Origin: Lachnospiraceae bacterium
GTDB taxonomy: Bacteria; Bacillota; Clostridia; Lachnospirales; Lachnospiraceae
Assembly: GCA_019421365.1 (NCBI GenBank)
Contig: JAHZFJ010000020.1
Span: forward strand, 1 to 64,000
Direction of reading: 5' to 3'
Length of the DNA stretch: 64,000 nt
Under the pieces are notes generated by a model. The model was not told the origin of the DNA and did not search any database. It saw only the letters and a list, made by a program, of their open reading frames with translations. How positions within the stretch are numbered: the first letter of the stretch is position 1; each line of letters opens with the position of its first letter. Both the position numbers and the translations under genes were made by a program. Positions 26,373-34,694 of this stretch are shown here, piece by piece.

Positions 26373-27710
26373 ATGTATAATTTTCCTGAAGATTTATATA
26401 CCGATGTACGTATTGAACGAGTGTATTCAACAACTATTTTATATGCTAATCATGTATTAACACAAAATAAAACAAAGAATGAAGAAGGGGCGATGATACG
26501 TATATTTGACGGGGAGAAATGGTATTATAGTTCGATTACTGATTTAGAGTCCATTCAATCGGAGATCGATTTGCTTGCAAAGATGGCAACGCCAAATAAA
26601 AACATAACTAACCATGAAGTGTTAAAACGTTTAGAAGTACATAATGGAATGGATTTAAAGTTTGACAAAAAGTGTGTAAAAGAAATTGATAACAATGAAA
26701 AGATAGAGTTGTTGAAGACATACTTACCTATGCTTAAAGAATATGAGGAGATTAAAACAACAAAGGGATATTATCTTGATCAATACATAGAAAAGAATAT
26801 TATATCAAGCTTGGGAACTGATATCACATTTGATACACAATCTTGTACAATTGCCCTAAGATATGCGATTGTGGTCGATGATCAGCCTTTCAAAGGTAGA
26901 TATGACATTTATAAAACAAAATTTCAAGATTTATTTTACCATGATGACGAAGTAAGAAGAGAAATAGAGACGGACATTGATTACGCTACACATGCTGTTC
27001 CAGTAGTTCCGGGAACGTATACCTGTGTACTTTCTCCAGAAACCGCCGGTGTTTTCGCTCATGAAAGCTTTGGTCATAAAAGTGAGGCAGATTTTATGAT
27101 TGGTGACGAAACAATGGAAAAAGAGTGGTCAATTGGAAAAAAAGTAGGTTCTGAAATCTTGAATATTATTGATACGGGGACAATTTATGGTTCCGGATAT
27201 GTTCCGTATGATGATGAAGGATGTCAAGCAAAAGAGAACTATATAATTAAAGATGGAATACTAACAGGACGTTTGCATAGTGCTTATACAGCAGCTGCAT
27301 TACAGGAGCCTCAAACAGGTAATGCAAGAGCTGTCAGTTTTGAATATGAACCAATCGTTCGTATGACTACAACGTACATTGGAGCTGGTAATGATACGAA
27401 AGAAAAGTTGATATCAGAGATTAAAGAGGGAATATATATCGAAGATATCCTACATGGTTCTGGTATGTCAACATTTACAATTGCTCCGCAAAAAGCTTAT
27501 ATGATACGAGGTGGGGAAATCAAGGAACCGGTAAAGATTTCTGTCATCACAGGTAATGTTATGGAAACCTTGAATGAAATTGATGGTGTATCAGATACAG
27601 TTGAAATTAAGGCGTTTGCACTGGGGGGCTGTGGAAAAATGGAGCAGTTTCCACTTCCGGTTGGTTTCGGTGGACCTTATGTAAGAGTTAATAATATCAA
27701 GGTACAGTAG
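26373..27710 (+). CDS. TldD-family metalloprotease subunit
   Basis: Zinc peptidase subunit of a TldD/TldE heterodimer, known from other bacteria to trim unfolded peptides and process ribosomal peptides such as microcin B17. The HExxxH metal motif is intact as HESFGH (His230, Glu231, His235), and the family C-terminus GGCGKMEQFPLPVGFGGPYV is present. 445 residues is normal. The start has AAGGAGG. The TldE-like partner begins 10 nt downstream. No precursor peptide gene was seen nearby. Confidence 0.9.
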   Translation: MYNFPEDLYTDVRIERVYSTTILYANHVLTQNKTKNEEGAMIRIFDGEKWYYSSITDLESIQSEIDLLAKMATPNKNITNHEVLKRLEVHNGMDLKFDKKCVKEIDNNEKIELLKTYLPMLKEYEEIKTTKGYYLDQYIEKNIISSLGTDITFDTQSCTIALRYAIVVDDQPFKGRYDIYKTKFQDLFYHDDEVRREIETDIDYATHAVPVVPGTYTCVLSPETAGVFAHESFGHKSEADFMIGDETMEKEWSIGKKVGSEILNIIDTGTIYGSGYVPYDDEGCQAKENYIIKDGILTGRLHSAYTAAALQEPQTGNARAVSFEYEPIVRMTTTYIGAGNDTKEKLISEIKEGIYIEDILHGSGMSTFTIAPQKAYMIRGGEIKEPVKISVITGNVMETLNEIDGVSDTVEIKAFALGGCGKMEQFPLPVGFGGPYVRVNNIKVQ

Positions 27711-27720
27711 GGAGGACGTT

Positions 27721-28932
27721 ATGGTAAAGGAAACTTATCAACTAAAAGAGATCAATACAACATTGAATGTTACGCATTCTAGAATAGACTCTATAAGGAA
27801 GAAAAGTATAATTAAAACAGGTTGTCGAGTATATGAGAATGGTTATATAGGAGTGGCAGGTACTTTTGGGGAACCGAGTGATGAAACATGGGAAGAAGCA
27901 ATTAGAAATCTTAATCTTAAGATTCCTTATGAATATGAACCATCAAAAGATAGTAGAAGAATACGAGATTTAAGAAATCCAAATCTTACGTTAGATGATT
28001 TTCTTGAGAAGACAGAATTGATTTTAGCCCAATTTAGAGAAGAATATCCACAGTTTATATTTAGTAATAAGATAAGCTTAAGTGAAACAGAAGTTAGTTT
28101 AAGAAATGGTGTCGGTCTTGAGCTCATTAATTGTGATAAATGTATCTCGTTTGAACTTGCCTATAAACATAAGGATTCCATTAATATTATGGATAGTTTT
28201 TTGTTATATACAAAAAGGGAGTATACAGTTGAAGCTATTCTAGAGGAGGCGCGAAAACAGCTTACGGCCTTTGAAACAATGGTATCCTTACCTGAGATAG
28301 AAAATCCAATTATTATTGATTGTTATTCGCCATTATCAAAAGTGATTGAATCTCTTAATGGAGAATCTTTAGGACAGGGAACGTCTATATTTTGTGATAA
28401 AGTGGGAACAAGTACATTTAATGAAGCGTTTACATTATTAGTAGATCGAGAAGATACAGAGTTTCATGTTCCATTTTTTGATGCAGAAGGAAGCGTACTT
28501 GATTATGATAGTACACCACTAATTCATGATGGTGTGATAGTAAAAGGTTATGCGGATAAGAAAAATTCAAAACTATATAATACACCAAATACTGCTTCTG
28601 CGTATGGGGAATATGATGATGTACCAACACTTGAACCGCCGATACTCACCTTGAAGAGTTCGGATAAAAACCTTGATGAATTGATAGGTAATGAACCAGT
28701 AATTCTATGTGTATTTGCTAGTGGAGGAGATTGTACGAATGAGGGAGATTTTGCAACACCAGTACAAATGTCATTTCTATATCAAAACGGTAAATATCTA
28801 GGAAGATTACCTGAGTTTACACTAAACGGAAATATATATGATATATTCGGTGATAATTATGTCGGATATAGTGAAGATAAACCATTCTTTGGACAACATG
28901 CTCTTGTGACAAGAATGAATCTGATCGTATAA
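27721..28932 (+). CDS. TldE/PmbA-family subunit
   Basis: Non-metal partner of the TldD-like protease encoded just upstream. 403 residues. There is no HExxxH motif, as expected for TldE. The C-terminal domain has the family look (FCDKVGTSTFNEAFTLLVD, FDAEGSVLDYD, NGNIYDIFGDNYVG). A GGGAGG ribosome site sits between the two genes, so they form an operon and the complex is probably assembled as a heterodimer. Peptide substrate unknown. Confidence 0.88.
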   Translation: MVKETYQLKEINTTLNVTHSRIDSIRKKSIIKTGCRVYENGYIGVAGTFGEPSDETWEEAIRNLNLKIPYEYEPSKDSRRIRDLRNPNLTLDDFLEKTELILAQFREEYPQFIFSNKISLSETEVSLRNGVGLELINCDKCISFELAYKHKDSINIMDSFLLYTKREYTVEAILEEARKQLTAFETMVSLPEIENPIIIDCYSPLSKVIESLNGESLGQGTSIFCDKVGTSTFNEAFTLLVDREDTEFHVPFFDAEGSVLDYDSTPLIHDGVIVKGYADKKNSKLYNTPNTASAYGEYDDVPTLEPPILTLKSSDKNLDELIGNEPVILCVFASGGDCTNEGDFATPVQMSFLYQNGKYLGRLPEFTLNGNIYDIFGDNYVGYSEDKPFFGQHALVTRMNLIV

Positions 28933-29016
28933 AAGATGAATAAGGTAGAAGATTGAAGACAATATTCAGTTAATTACTATAGTGCTGAGGGAATAATAAT
29001 AAAAAGGGGTTTAACT

Positions 29017-30099
29017 ATGATAATCAAGAATGGAGTGTCATATTCAACTAATTATGAAAGAGCAGCGGCTTATTTCTTAGGTACCTGCGCACCTGCTCCA
29101 GAAGATGAGAAACGCTTGCAAGCATTTAAAATTATTACTGGAATTTATGAAATTTTCGCTAAAGATGTAACTATATTAGGATTTAAGCCATTTGCAGATG
29201 TATCCTTTAGTCCTTGGGAGCAGCAAAAAGGGCGTGAAAAGGATGTAAAAATCATTCGTGATGCTGTGGCAAAAATTACTTCTATGATGCAGGAGCTTTT
29301 TGAACTGGTGGAATCAGGTGAATTACACGAAGAAGGTTTGCTATTGGCTGAAGGTTCGATACCACTAAAAAGAGCTTTAGTAAAAGCAATTGAAGCATTA
29401 GGTATATCCATCGAAAAAGGAAATCGGATTATGTTACGTATGCCATTAGGAGGTGCAGAGGGATTAAAAGAGCTTGCCTCCATCTCCCGTGAAGATAACG
29501 TACATATTGTAGATAATTCCAAGTCTGATGCCGCATTTTTGTTATTTAGCCGTTGTGTATATGATGTATCGACTAACTGGATTGCATTGGCATTTGATAA
29601 ACTTTTGAATGCACAGGGACAACTTATTAAGCTATGTACAGAATTAGAGAAACGCGGTTTTCAGCGTATTGACTGCCGTGATGGTAAAAAAATAAGTCTA
29701 GATTATGTTAAGCAGCATGGAAAACAAGAAGAGTTGAAGATGGCTTGGGGTGAACGAAGTCATTCCGGTATTGAAGTGAGTTTTGAAGAACTTCGCCTTG
29801 AGCCTTGCTTTATATGGATTCGAATGCCTATGTTCAAAAAGATACTAGAACATATCAATGAAATTCCAGTCGAGACAGCGAAGTTTATTAGTGATTGGAT
29901 CAAAACATGTGATGGGTGTCGCTATTGTATCCAAACTGATAAAACTGGAACGCGGCCGTTAGCAGCAACGGATATTAATGGTAGTAAAAAATGTCCATAT
30001 TACCCTGGTTTTTCAATGAATTGGCGTAATCTATCTCCAGAGCTTTCTAATAATATACTTGCAGTGTTAGATGCAGTGGACAAAATTCTATGTAATTAG
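29017..30099 (+). CDS. Hypothetical protein with C-terminal Cys cluster
   Basis: A 360-residue soluble protein with no signal peptide or membrane span. Not recognised. The middle is helical with LRMPLGGAEGLKELA. The C-terminal part holds a CDGCRYCIQTDKTGTRPLAA segment and a later KKCPYYPGF, giving a CxxCxxC-plus-Cys pattern that could bind zinc or a metal cluster. AAAAGGGG precedes the ATG. It is read in the same direction as the TldD/TldE genes but 84 nt away. Function open. Confidence 0.6.
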   Translation: MIIKNGVSYSTNYERAAAYFLGTCAPAPEDEKRLQAFKIITGIYEIFAKDVTILGFKPFADVSFSPWEQQKGREKDVKIIRDAVAKITSMMQELFELVESGELHEEGLLLAEGSIPLKRALVKAIEALGISIEKGNRIMLRMPLGGAEGLKELASISREDNVHIVDNSKSDAAFLLFSRCVYDVSTNWIALAFDKLLNAQGQLIKLCTELEKRGFQRIDCRDGKKISLDYVKQHGKQEELKMAWGERSHSGIEVSFEELRLEPCFIWIRMPMFKKILEHINEIPVETAKFISDWIKTCDGCRYCIQTDKTGTRPLAATDINGSKKCPYYPGFSMNWRNLSPELSNNILAVLDAVDKILCN

Positions 30100-30180
30100 T
30101 ATTATTATGTAGTTAGTAAATTATGATAGTAGGATATAACTATGTATATAGGTATGTTATGTGAAGGGTAAAAAAGTACT

Positions 30181-30948
30181 ATGAAATTTTTAGAGAGTAT
30201 TATATTTTTATTAGGTTTATTGGCTTTTATCTGGTTTTTGTTTCCGTTAATTACTCACGGTATTATGAATGTAGGAAATGCAACGGGGATTGTTGGAGGC
30301 TGCATTGTAATGGTATATGCTTACCAGATGTCTCGTATTAACAACTGGATTGAAAAAATTTGGAATAATAATATTAATATAGGGAGAATAATCCTAAGTG
30401 CTATTGGTATAGGAATAGTCATGGGATTTGGGCTAGTGCTACTTTTGACAAGTTGTATGGTAACAGCGACATTGAAGAAACCAAAAGAGAATGCAACAGT
30501 TATTGTACTTGGTTGTAGAGTTTATGGAGAGCGTCCAAGCTTAATGTTGATAGAGCGACTTAAAGCAGCGTATGATTACTTAATTGATAATACGGATTCC
30601 AAATGTATAGTATCAGGAGGGCAAGGCTCAGATGAGGATATTTCTGAAGCAGAATGTATGTACCGATATCTGACGGACAAAGGAATTAGTAAAGAACGAT
30701 TATACAAAGAGGAACGGTCAACATCCACGAAAGAAAATTTAATTTATTCAAAGGAAATTATGGATTGCTATCAGTTGAATCCAAACATCGCCATTGTTAC
30801 CAATGAATTTCATGAATACCGTGCAGGAAAAATTGCGAAAAAATTAGGATTACAGTATTCAGCAGTTCCATCAAGAACAGCTTGGTGGTTATTGCCCACG
30901 TATTACGTAAGAGAATTATATGCAATATTTCTTGAGTGGATTTGCTAA
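30181..30948 (+). CDS. YdcF-family (DUF218) membrane protein
   Basis: A 255-residue protein with an N-terminal membrane part: hydrophobic segments at about 3-28, 35-50 and 63-90. The DUF218 domain follows: VIVLGCRVYGERPSLMLIER, CIVSGGQGSDEDISEAE, EERSTSTKENLIYS and VTNEFHEYRAGKIAKKLG. Proteins of this family bind S-adenosylmethionine or act in envelope polymer metabolism, including ElyC/SanA-like members; the precise role is unknown. No clear ribosome site is seen. Followed by a broken AraC gene. Confidence 0.85.
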   Translation: MKFLESIIFLLGLLAFIWFLFPLITHGIMNVGNATGIVGGCIVMVYAYQMSRINNWIEKIWNNNINIGRIILSAIGIGIVMGFGLVLLLTSCMVTATLKKPKENATVIVLGCRVYGERPSLMLIERLKAAYDYLIDNTDSKCIVSGGQGSDEDISEAECMYRYLTDKGISKERLYKEERSTSTKENLIYSKEIMDCYQLNPNIAIVTNEFHEYRAGKIAKKLGLQYSAVPSRTAWWLLPTYYVRELYAIFLEWIC

Positions 30949-30964
30949 TGAGGAGTAAGGAAAA

Positions 30965-31662
30965 ATGAATCTAAGTGAAATATACCGTCCCATTACCGCA
31001 ACTCCTTTTAACACAGAAAATTATATGGAATAAATGATTCCTTCTTTGAAACAGAAAAGCCCAAAGATAAGAAAACAAGAAAAACCACATTTGCTATAAG
31101 GTTTTATGCATGGAGCGTAAGTTTGTTTGCAGAGGATTCCATGAGTGATGTTAAAAATCGTTTTTCTGATGTTGATTGCTACTTTCCAAAATTAAAAAGA
31201 GAGATAGAACCCTTGTTATTCGACATTACAGATCTTAACAAATTAATACCTATAGCGGAAAAACATTTGTTGAGTCATTTGCACATTGAAAGAGAGAATC
31301 ATATTCTTAACGATGCTGTTAGGAATATTATTTTGAGTCAAGGAAATATAAGAATGTCACAGCTAGGTAAATCCATATGTATTAGTAACAGACAGTTAGA
31401 ACGAGTGTTTAAAGAAAATATGGGGATTCCGCCAAAACAGTTTTCTGTATTAGTAAGATATCAGTATTTATGGAATCATGTTTTGTTCAAAAAAGACTTT
31501 AATGTACAAGATGAAGTTTATCAATTGGGTTATACAGATCAAGCACATCTACTTAAAGATTTTAAGTACTTCCATTCCATGACGCCGGTACAAGCAAGAG
31601 AGTTTGCATTCCATGATGTCGCATTTTTACAAGATGGTGTACGAAAACTATATAATATATAG
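30965..31662 (+). pseudogene. AraC-family regulator gene, broken by an out-of-frame internal deletion
   Basis: A 5' stub (30965-31033) with a GAGGAGTAAGG ribosome site encodes MNLSEIYRPITATPFNTENY and stops after 22 codons. In another frame from about 31021 the text resumes as YGINDSFFETEKPKDKK and then FAIRFYAWSVSLFAEDSM, the middle of AraC regulators with a DUF6597-type N-domain. It continues to two helix-turn-helix units (MSQLGKSICISNRQLERVF and VYQLGYTDQAHLLKDF). The two frames meet around 31021-31033. An estimated 60-80 codons are missing. A TTG at 31123 could still start a 179-residue DNA-binding fragment. Confidence 0.8.
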
Positions 31663-31691
31663 CTAAATATAACTGTGGAGGATAACTTAAA

Positions 31692-32621
31692 GTGAAGAAC
31701 ATTAATTTGATATCAATACATAAGTGGATGCATAGAAATGCTAGAGAACTTGAACTTGCGAGGTGGAAGTATCATTTTGAAAATGGGGACAAGATGGAGG
31801 TTGTTAATGCATTGATGTATTTTCAAAACACTGATGGTGGTTTTGGTAATGCAGTGGATCCAGATAATTGGAATCAAAATTCTGTTCCATATGGAACATT
31901 TTTCGTACTAGAGATACTCAAAGAAATTGATTCCTGTGAATTTAATCACCCAATTTACATAGGAATAAAAAAATATCTAGAAGTTACTGGAAATTCTCCG
32001 GAAGGATGGATTTTTACCATTCCGTCTAATCAGGAATTTCCACATGCAGCTTATTATAATTACGATCAGGAATATAACAAGGTGGAAAGTAAAGGAATCA
32101 TAATAAGTTTCTGCTCTTTTATACTTGAATATAATAAAGAATCATCAATTTATGATGAGATGATAAGATTAGCTGATGAAATGGTGCAGGGGATATATGA
32201 AGAAAATCAAGGTGATATGGGGCCATCAGGATATATGACTCTTTTTCATGCTCTGAAAAAGATAGATTTGCCTAATTATGATTATAGTAAATTAGAGAAA
32301 AGATTAATAGAATTAGTGAATCGCTCGATTCAAAGGGATCCAGAACAATGGTTAAGTTATGGATATCGTCCATCTGATTATATTAAATCGAAGGACAGTA
32401 TGTTTTATAAAGGTAATGAAGATATTATTGAAAAAGAATTAGATTTTCTAGTTGATACGCTCCCTCAAAATGATGTTTGGTCAATATCATGGAGTTGGTT
32501 TGAAAATAAGGATAAGTACCCGAAGGAATCCAGTATAAGTGAGAACTGGTGTAAAGCATATAAAGCAATTGACAAAGTGATTTTTCTTAAGAATTTCGGT
32601 AGAATAGATGAGGTGTTATAA
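31692..32621 (+). CDS. Prenyltransferase/squalene-cyclase-fold-like protein, copy 1
   Basis: A 309-residue soluble protein. WMHRNARELELARWKYHFEN opens the protein, and ALMYFQNTDGGFGNAVDPDN carries a QxxDGGFG repeat like the QW motifs of the alpha/alpha-barrel terpenoid cyclases and prenyltransferases. Asp/Trp-rich turns recur near the C-terminus (PQNDVWSISWSW). It lacks a clear DXDD or DDXXD catalytic motif, so a cyclase activity is not shown. Copy 2 begins on its stop codon. The broken AraC gene upstream may once have controlled the pair. Confidence 0.65.
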   Translation: MKNINLISIHKWMHRNARELELARWKYHFENGDKMEVVNALMYFQNTDGGFGNAVDPDNWNQNSVPYGTFFVLEILKEIDSCEFNHPIYIGIKKYLEVTGNSPEGWIFTIPSNQEFPHAAYYNYDQEYNKVESKGIIISFCSFILEYNKESSIYDEMIRLADEMVQGIYEENQGDMGPSGYMTLFHALKKIDLPNYDYSKLEKRLIELVNRSIQRDPEQWLSYGYRPSDYIKSKDSMFYKGNEDIIEKELDFLVDTLPQNDVWSISWSWFENKDKYPKESSISENWCKAYKAIDKVIFLKNFGRIDEVL

Positions 32622-33541
32622 TGAGTATACTTTTTGAAAAAGCAAGAAAGTTTGTGTATAGAAATGCTAGGCCACTAGATTTAGCTAGATGGCAATATCA
32701 TTTTGAAAATGGTAGTCAAGAAAATGTATTAAAAGCATTAGCAGTATATCAAAATGAAGATGGGGGATTTGGATATGCCTTGGAAGCGGATTCCTGGAAT
32801 CCTAACTCTTCACCGATCCAGACATGGGCAGCAACCGAAATTCTTCGTGAAATAAACGTTACAGATAATAATAATGTGATTATCAAGGGAATTTTACGCT
32901 ACTTAGGAAGTAAAAAAGATTTCGATGGACAGATTTGGTACAATACAATTATGAGTAATAATGATTACCCTCATGCACCTTGGTGGCATACACAAAGTGA
33001 AAGTACTTGCCATAATAACTATAATCCTACCGCCTGCTTAGCAGGATTTATTATTCGCTTTGCTGATAAAGGCAGTTCACTCTATAATATGGCTTGTGTA
33101 ATTGCAAAGGAAGCATTCCAGCAGTTGATGTTGGAGCAAGGGCAAAGCGATATGCATACATTGTCGTGCTATATACGACTTATGCAGTACTGTGAAGAAG
33201 CTAAGGATACTAATATTATTGATTTGGTATCATTAAAAGGAAAATTAAAAGAACAGGTGAAAAACAGTATTACATCAGATATTACCAGCTGGAAAACTTC
33301 ATATATCTGTAAACCATCTCAGTTCTTTCATTCAAAAGACAGTATTTTCTATGATGATAACAAAGATATTAGTCAGTATGAATGTGAATATATAGAAGAC
33401 ACGCAGTTGGAAGATGGGTCATGGAACATTCCATGGAGTTGGGAGAAATATCCGGAGCAGTGGGCTATCAGTAAGAATTGGTGGAAAGTAAATGGGATTA
33501 TTAGCAATCTAACGTATCTATATGGATTTAATAAATTGTAA
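32621..33541 (+). CDS. Prenyltransferase/squalene-cyclase-fold-like protein, copy 2
   Basis: A 306-residue paralogue of the preceding gene, collinear over its whole length: KFVYRNARPLDLARWQYHFE, AVYQNEDGGFGYALEADSWN, KDSIFYDDNKDI, EDGSWNIPWSWEKYP. The start overlaps the previous stop by one base (TAATG), which implies coupled translation and perhaps a heteromer. No membrane span or signal peptide. Function unknown; the conserved QxxDGGFG and Trp-rich repeats place it in the six-hairpin/alpha-toroid type folds by resemblance only. Confidence 0.65.
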   Translation: MSILFEKARKFVYRNARPLDLARWQYHFENGSQENVLKALAVYQNEDGGFGYALEADSWNPNSSPIQTWAATEILREINVTDNNNVIIKGILRYLGSKKDFDGQIWYNTIMSNNDYPHAPWWHTQSESTCHNNYNPTACLAGFIIRFADKGSSLYNMACVIAKEAFQQLMLEQGQSDMHTLSCYIRLMQYCEEAKDTNIIDLVSLKGKLKEQVKNSITSDITSWKTSYICKPSQFFHSKDSIFYDDNKDISQYECEYIEDTQLEDGSWNIPWSWEKYPEQWAISKNWWKVNGIISNLTYLYGFNKL

Positions 33542-33553
33542 ATTAAGAGATAA

Positions 33554-33614
33554 AATGCAGAGGAAGGATCTGGTTATGCGTTGTAAGCATAACCTAGAAT
33601 CTTCTCTCTGCATT
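33554..33614. terminator. Long bidirectional hairpin between convergent genes
   Basis: AATGCAGAG pairs with CTCTGCATT at the base, GGTTATGC with GCATAACC at the tip, and partial pairing lies between. It separates the second cyclase-like gene (+) and an XRE regulator (-). Confidence 0.8.
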
Positions 33615-33622
33615 AAAGCCTA

Positions 33623-34054
33623 TTATTCCTCAACCGTTATATTTTCCGATTCAGTAGTAATCGTTGCAGTCTTATCACTTTTAAAACTATTAAAAGAAAT
33701 TGTTCCCAATATTACGATTAATATATTAATTACTATGAAGGATACAAGGATTATCCCAATTGTTTTCCAGATACGCTGTGAGCGTTTGTTCTTTATTGCA
33801 AGCTGTTCGTTAATTCTTGATAACTGCTCGGCAATGATGTTAGAATCAACTTCTGTTTCTACTTTTGAACCAAGAAGCTCACTGACCGATACTTCGAAGT
33901 AATCGGCTAGTTTAATTAAGGTATCTGCATCAGGAACGGATAATCCTTTTTCCCATTTTGAGATTGTTTGACGTACTACGTTTAATCTAATAGCAAGTTC
34001 CTCTTGTGTTATTCCTTTTGTCTTTCTAAGAGTTTTTAAATTCTCACTCAACAT
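33623..34054 (-). CDS. XRE-family regulator with a C-terminal membrane segment
   Basis: A 143-residue protein. N-terminal helix-turn-helix (about 5-62: LRKTKGITQEELAIRLNVVR, QTISKWEKGLSVPDADTLIK), a linker, then one membrane span (about 97-119: IGIILVSFIVINILIVILGT) and a short polar tail probably outside the cell. Such membrane-tethered XRE proteins are frequent in clostridia and may sense envelope signals. A GGGGG-type ribosome site precedes the ATG. Inverted repeats upstream suggest self-control. Confidence 0.88.
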   Translation of the reverse strand: MLSENLKTLRKTKGITQEELAIRLNVVRQTISKWEKGLSVPDADTLIKLADYFEVSVSELLGSKVETEVDSNIIAEQLSRINEQLAIKNKRSQRIWKTIGIILVSFIVINILIVILGTISFNSFKSDKTATITTESENITVEE

Positions 34055-34100
34055 GTTTGTTACCCCCTTTGCTATTTATATAGTACCCTGAATCTAGCCG

Positions 34101-34130
34101 TTGCTACAAGCAATGCATAATAACATTGCT
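34101..34130 (-). promoter_or_regulatory. Candidate operator of the XRE gene
   Basis: AGCAATG (34109-34115) and CATTGCT (34124-34130) form a 7-8-7 inverted repeat, and TTGCT-ACA-AGCAA (34101-34113) overlaps it. TTGCTA occurs a third time at 34069-34074. A possible minus-strand promoter TTGTAG-N18-TACTAT overlaps the repeats. Confidence 0.4.
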
Positions 34131-34449
34131 ATAAATAAGACATATGTGCATAGTAATAACATAATACTATAACATTTACTTACTATCAACATAGAGATAA
34201 ATTGTGCGACCGGAATATCTTGTTACGAATAAACTTAAATGTTAATTAATAAAATTAGGTTTCATACCAATAAACATTAGATTTATAACATAGAAACAAA
34301 AGAAAAATAAACTAAAATCGAAATAACTTAATATAATTAATAAAAAGAGATACAAAACTTTAAAATATAAAAAATGTGCAAAAAACAGGACATAAAATAC
34401 CAGTTTTTTATGCAATTATACAAATGTTACATATTTATTCATTTTATTG
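34131..34449. other. AT-rich intergenic stretch
   Basis: About 320 bp between the XRE operator region and the gltB promoter. Low complexity, no open frame with a ribosome site and no hairpin of note. Confidence 0.5.
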
Positions 34450-34478
34450 TTGAATCTCTATACAATCTAGATTATAAT
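34450..34478 (+). promoter_or_regulatory. gltB promoter
   Basis: TTGAAT (34450-34455), 17-nt spacer, TATAAT (34473-34478). Predicted transcription start near 34485, about 10 nt before the leader terminator. Confidence 0.75.
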
Positions 34479-34493
34479 CACGAGTAAGAACAA

Positions 34494-34541
34494 AGGCGTT
34501 CTTGGTACAGTAGAATATTACTGCCCAAGGGCGCTTTTTTT
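34494..34541 (+). terminator. Leader terminator/attenuator upstream of gltB
   Basis: GCGTTCTTGG (34496-34505) pairs with CCAAGGGCGC (34525-34534), with G-U pairs allowed. CAGTA/TACTG forms the upper stem and seven T follow. It lies between the promoter and the gene, so most transcripts would end as a RNA of under 60 nt unless something allows read-through. Confidence 0.8.
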
Positions 34542-34577
34542 ATTTTAATCGGGGATTTTTTAGATAGGGAACTTTGT

Positions 34578-34637
34578 GTGAGAGGTATTATCACACTGTG
34601 AAAGGTATTATCACACTGTGGAAGGTATTATCACATT
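34578..34637 (+). repeat. Three tandem 20-nt repeats in the gltB leader
   Basis: Units start at 34578, 34598 and 34618: GTGAGAGGTATTATCACACT, GTGAAAGGTATTATCACACT, GTGGAAGGTATTATCACATT. Within units TGTGA and TCACA are inverted, so each RNA copy can fold as a small hairpin. At the unit junctions TCACA-C-TGTGA forms a tight DNA palindrome. Located between the leader terminator and the gltB start. Confidence 0.9.
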
Positions 34638-34694
34638 TGATTTAGTGCCTGCGGCTAAGTGTTTGCAGGCTATAGAAAGGGCATGGTTATTGAT

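Noticed and set aside
33522..33902. 126-codon open frame on the plus strand overlapping the XRE regulator
   Set aside because: It is antisense to a gene with a clear helix-turn-helix and crosses the terminator hairpin.
34578..34637. Tandem repeats before gltB considered as a CRISPR array
   Set aside because: Units are directly adjacent with no spacers, and no cas genes are present.
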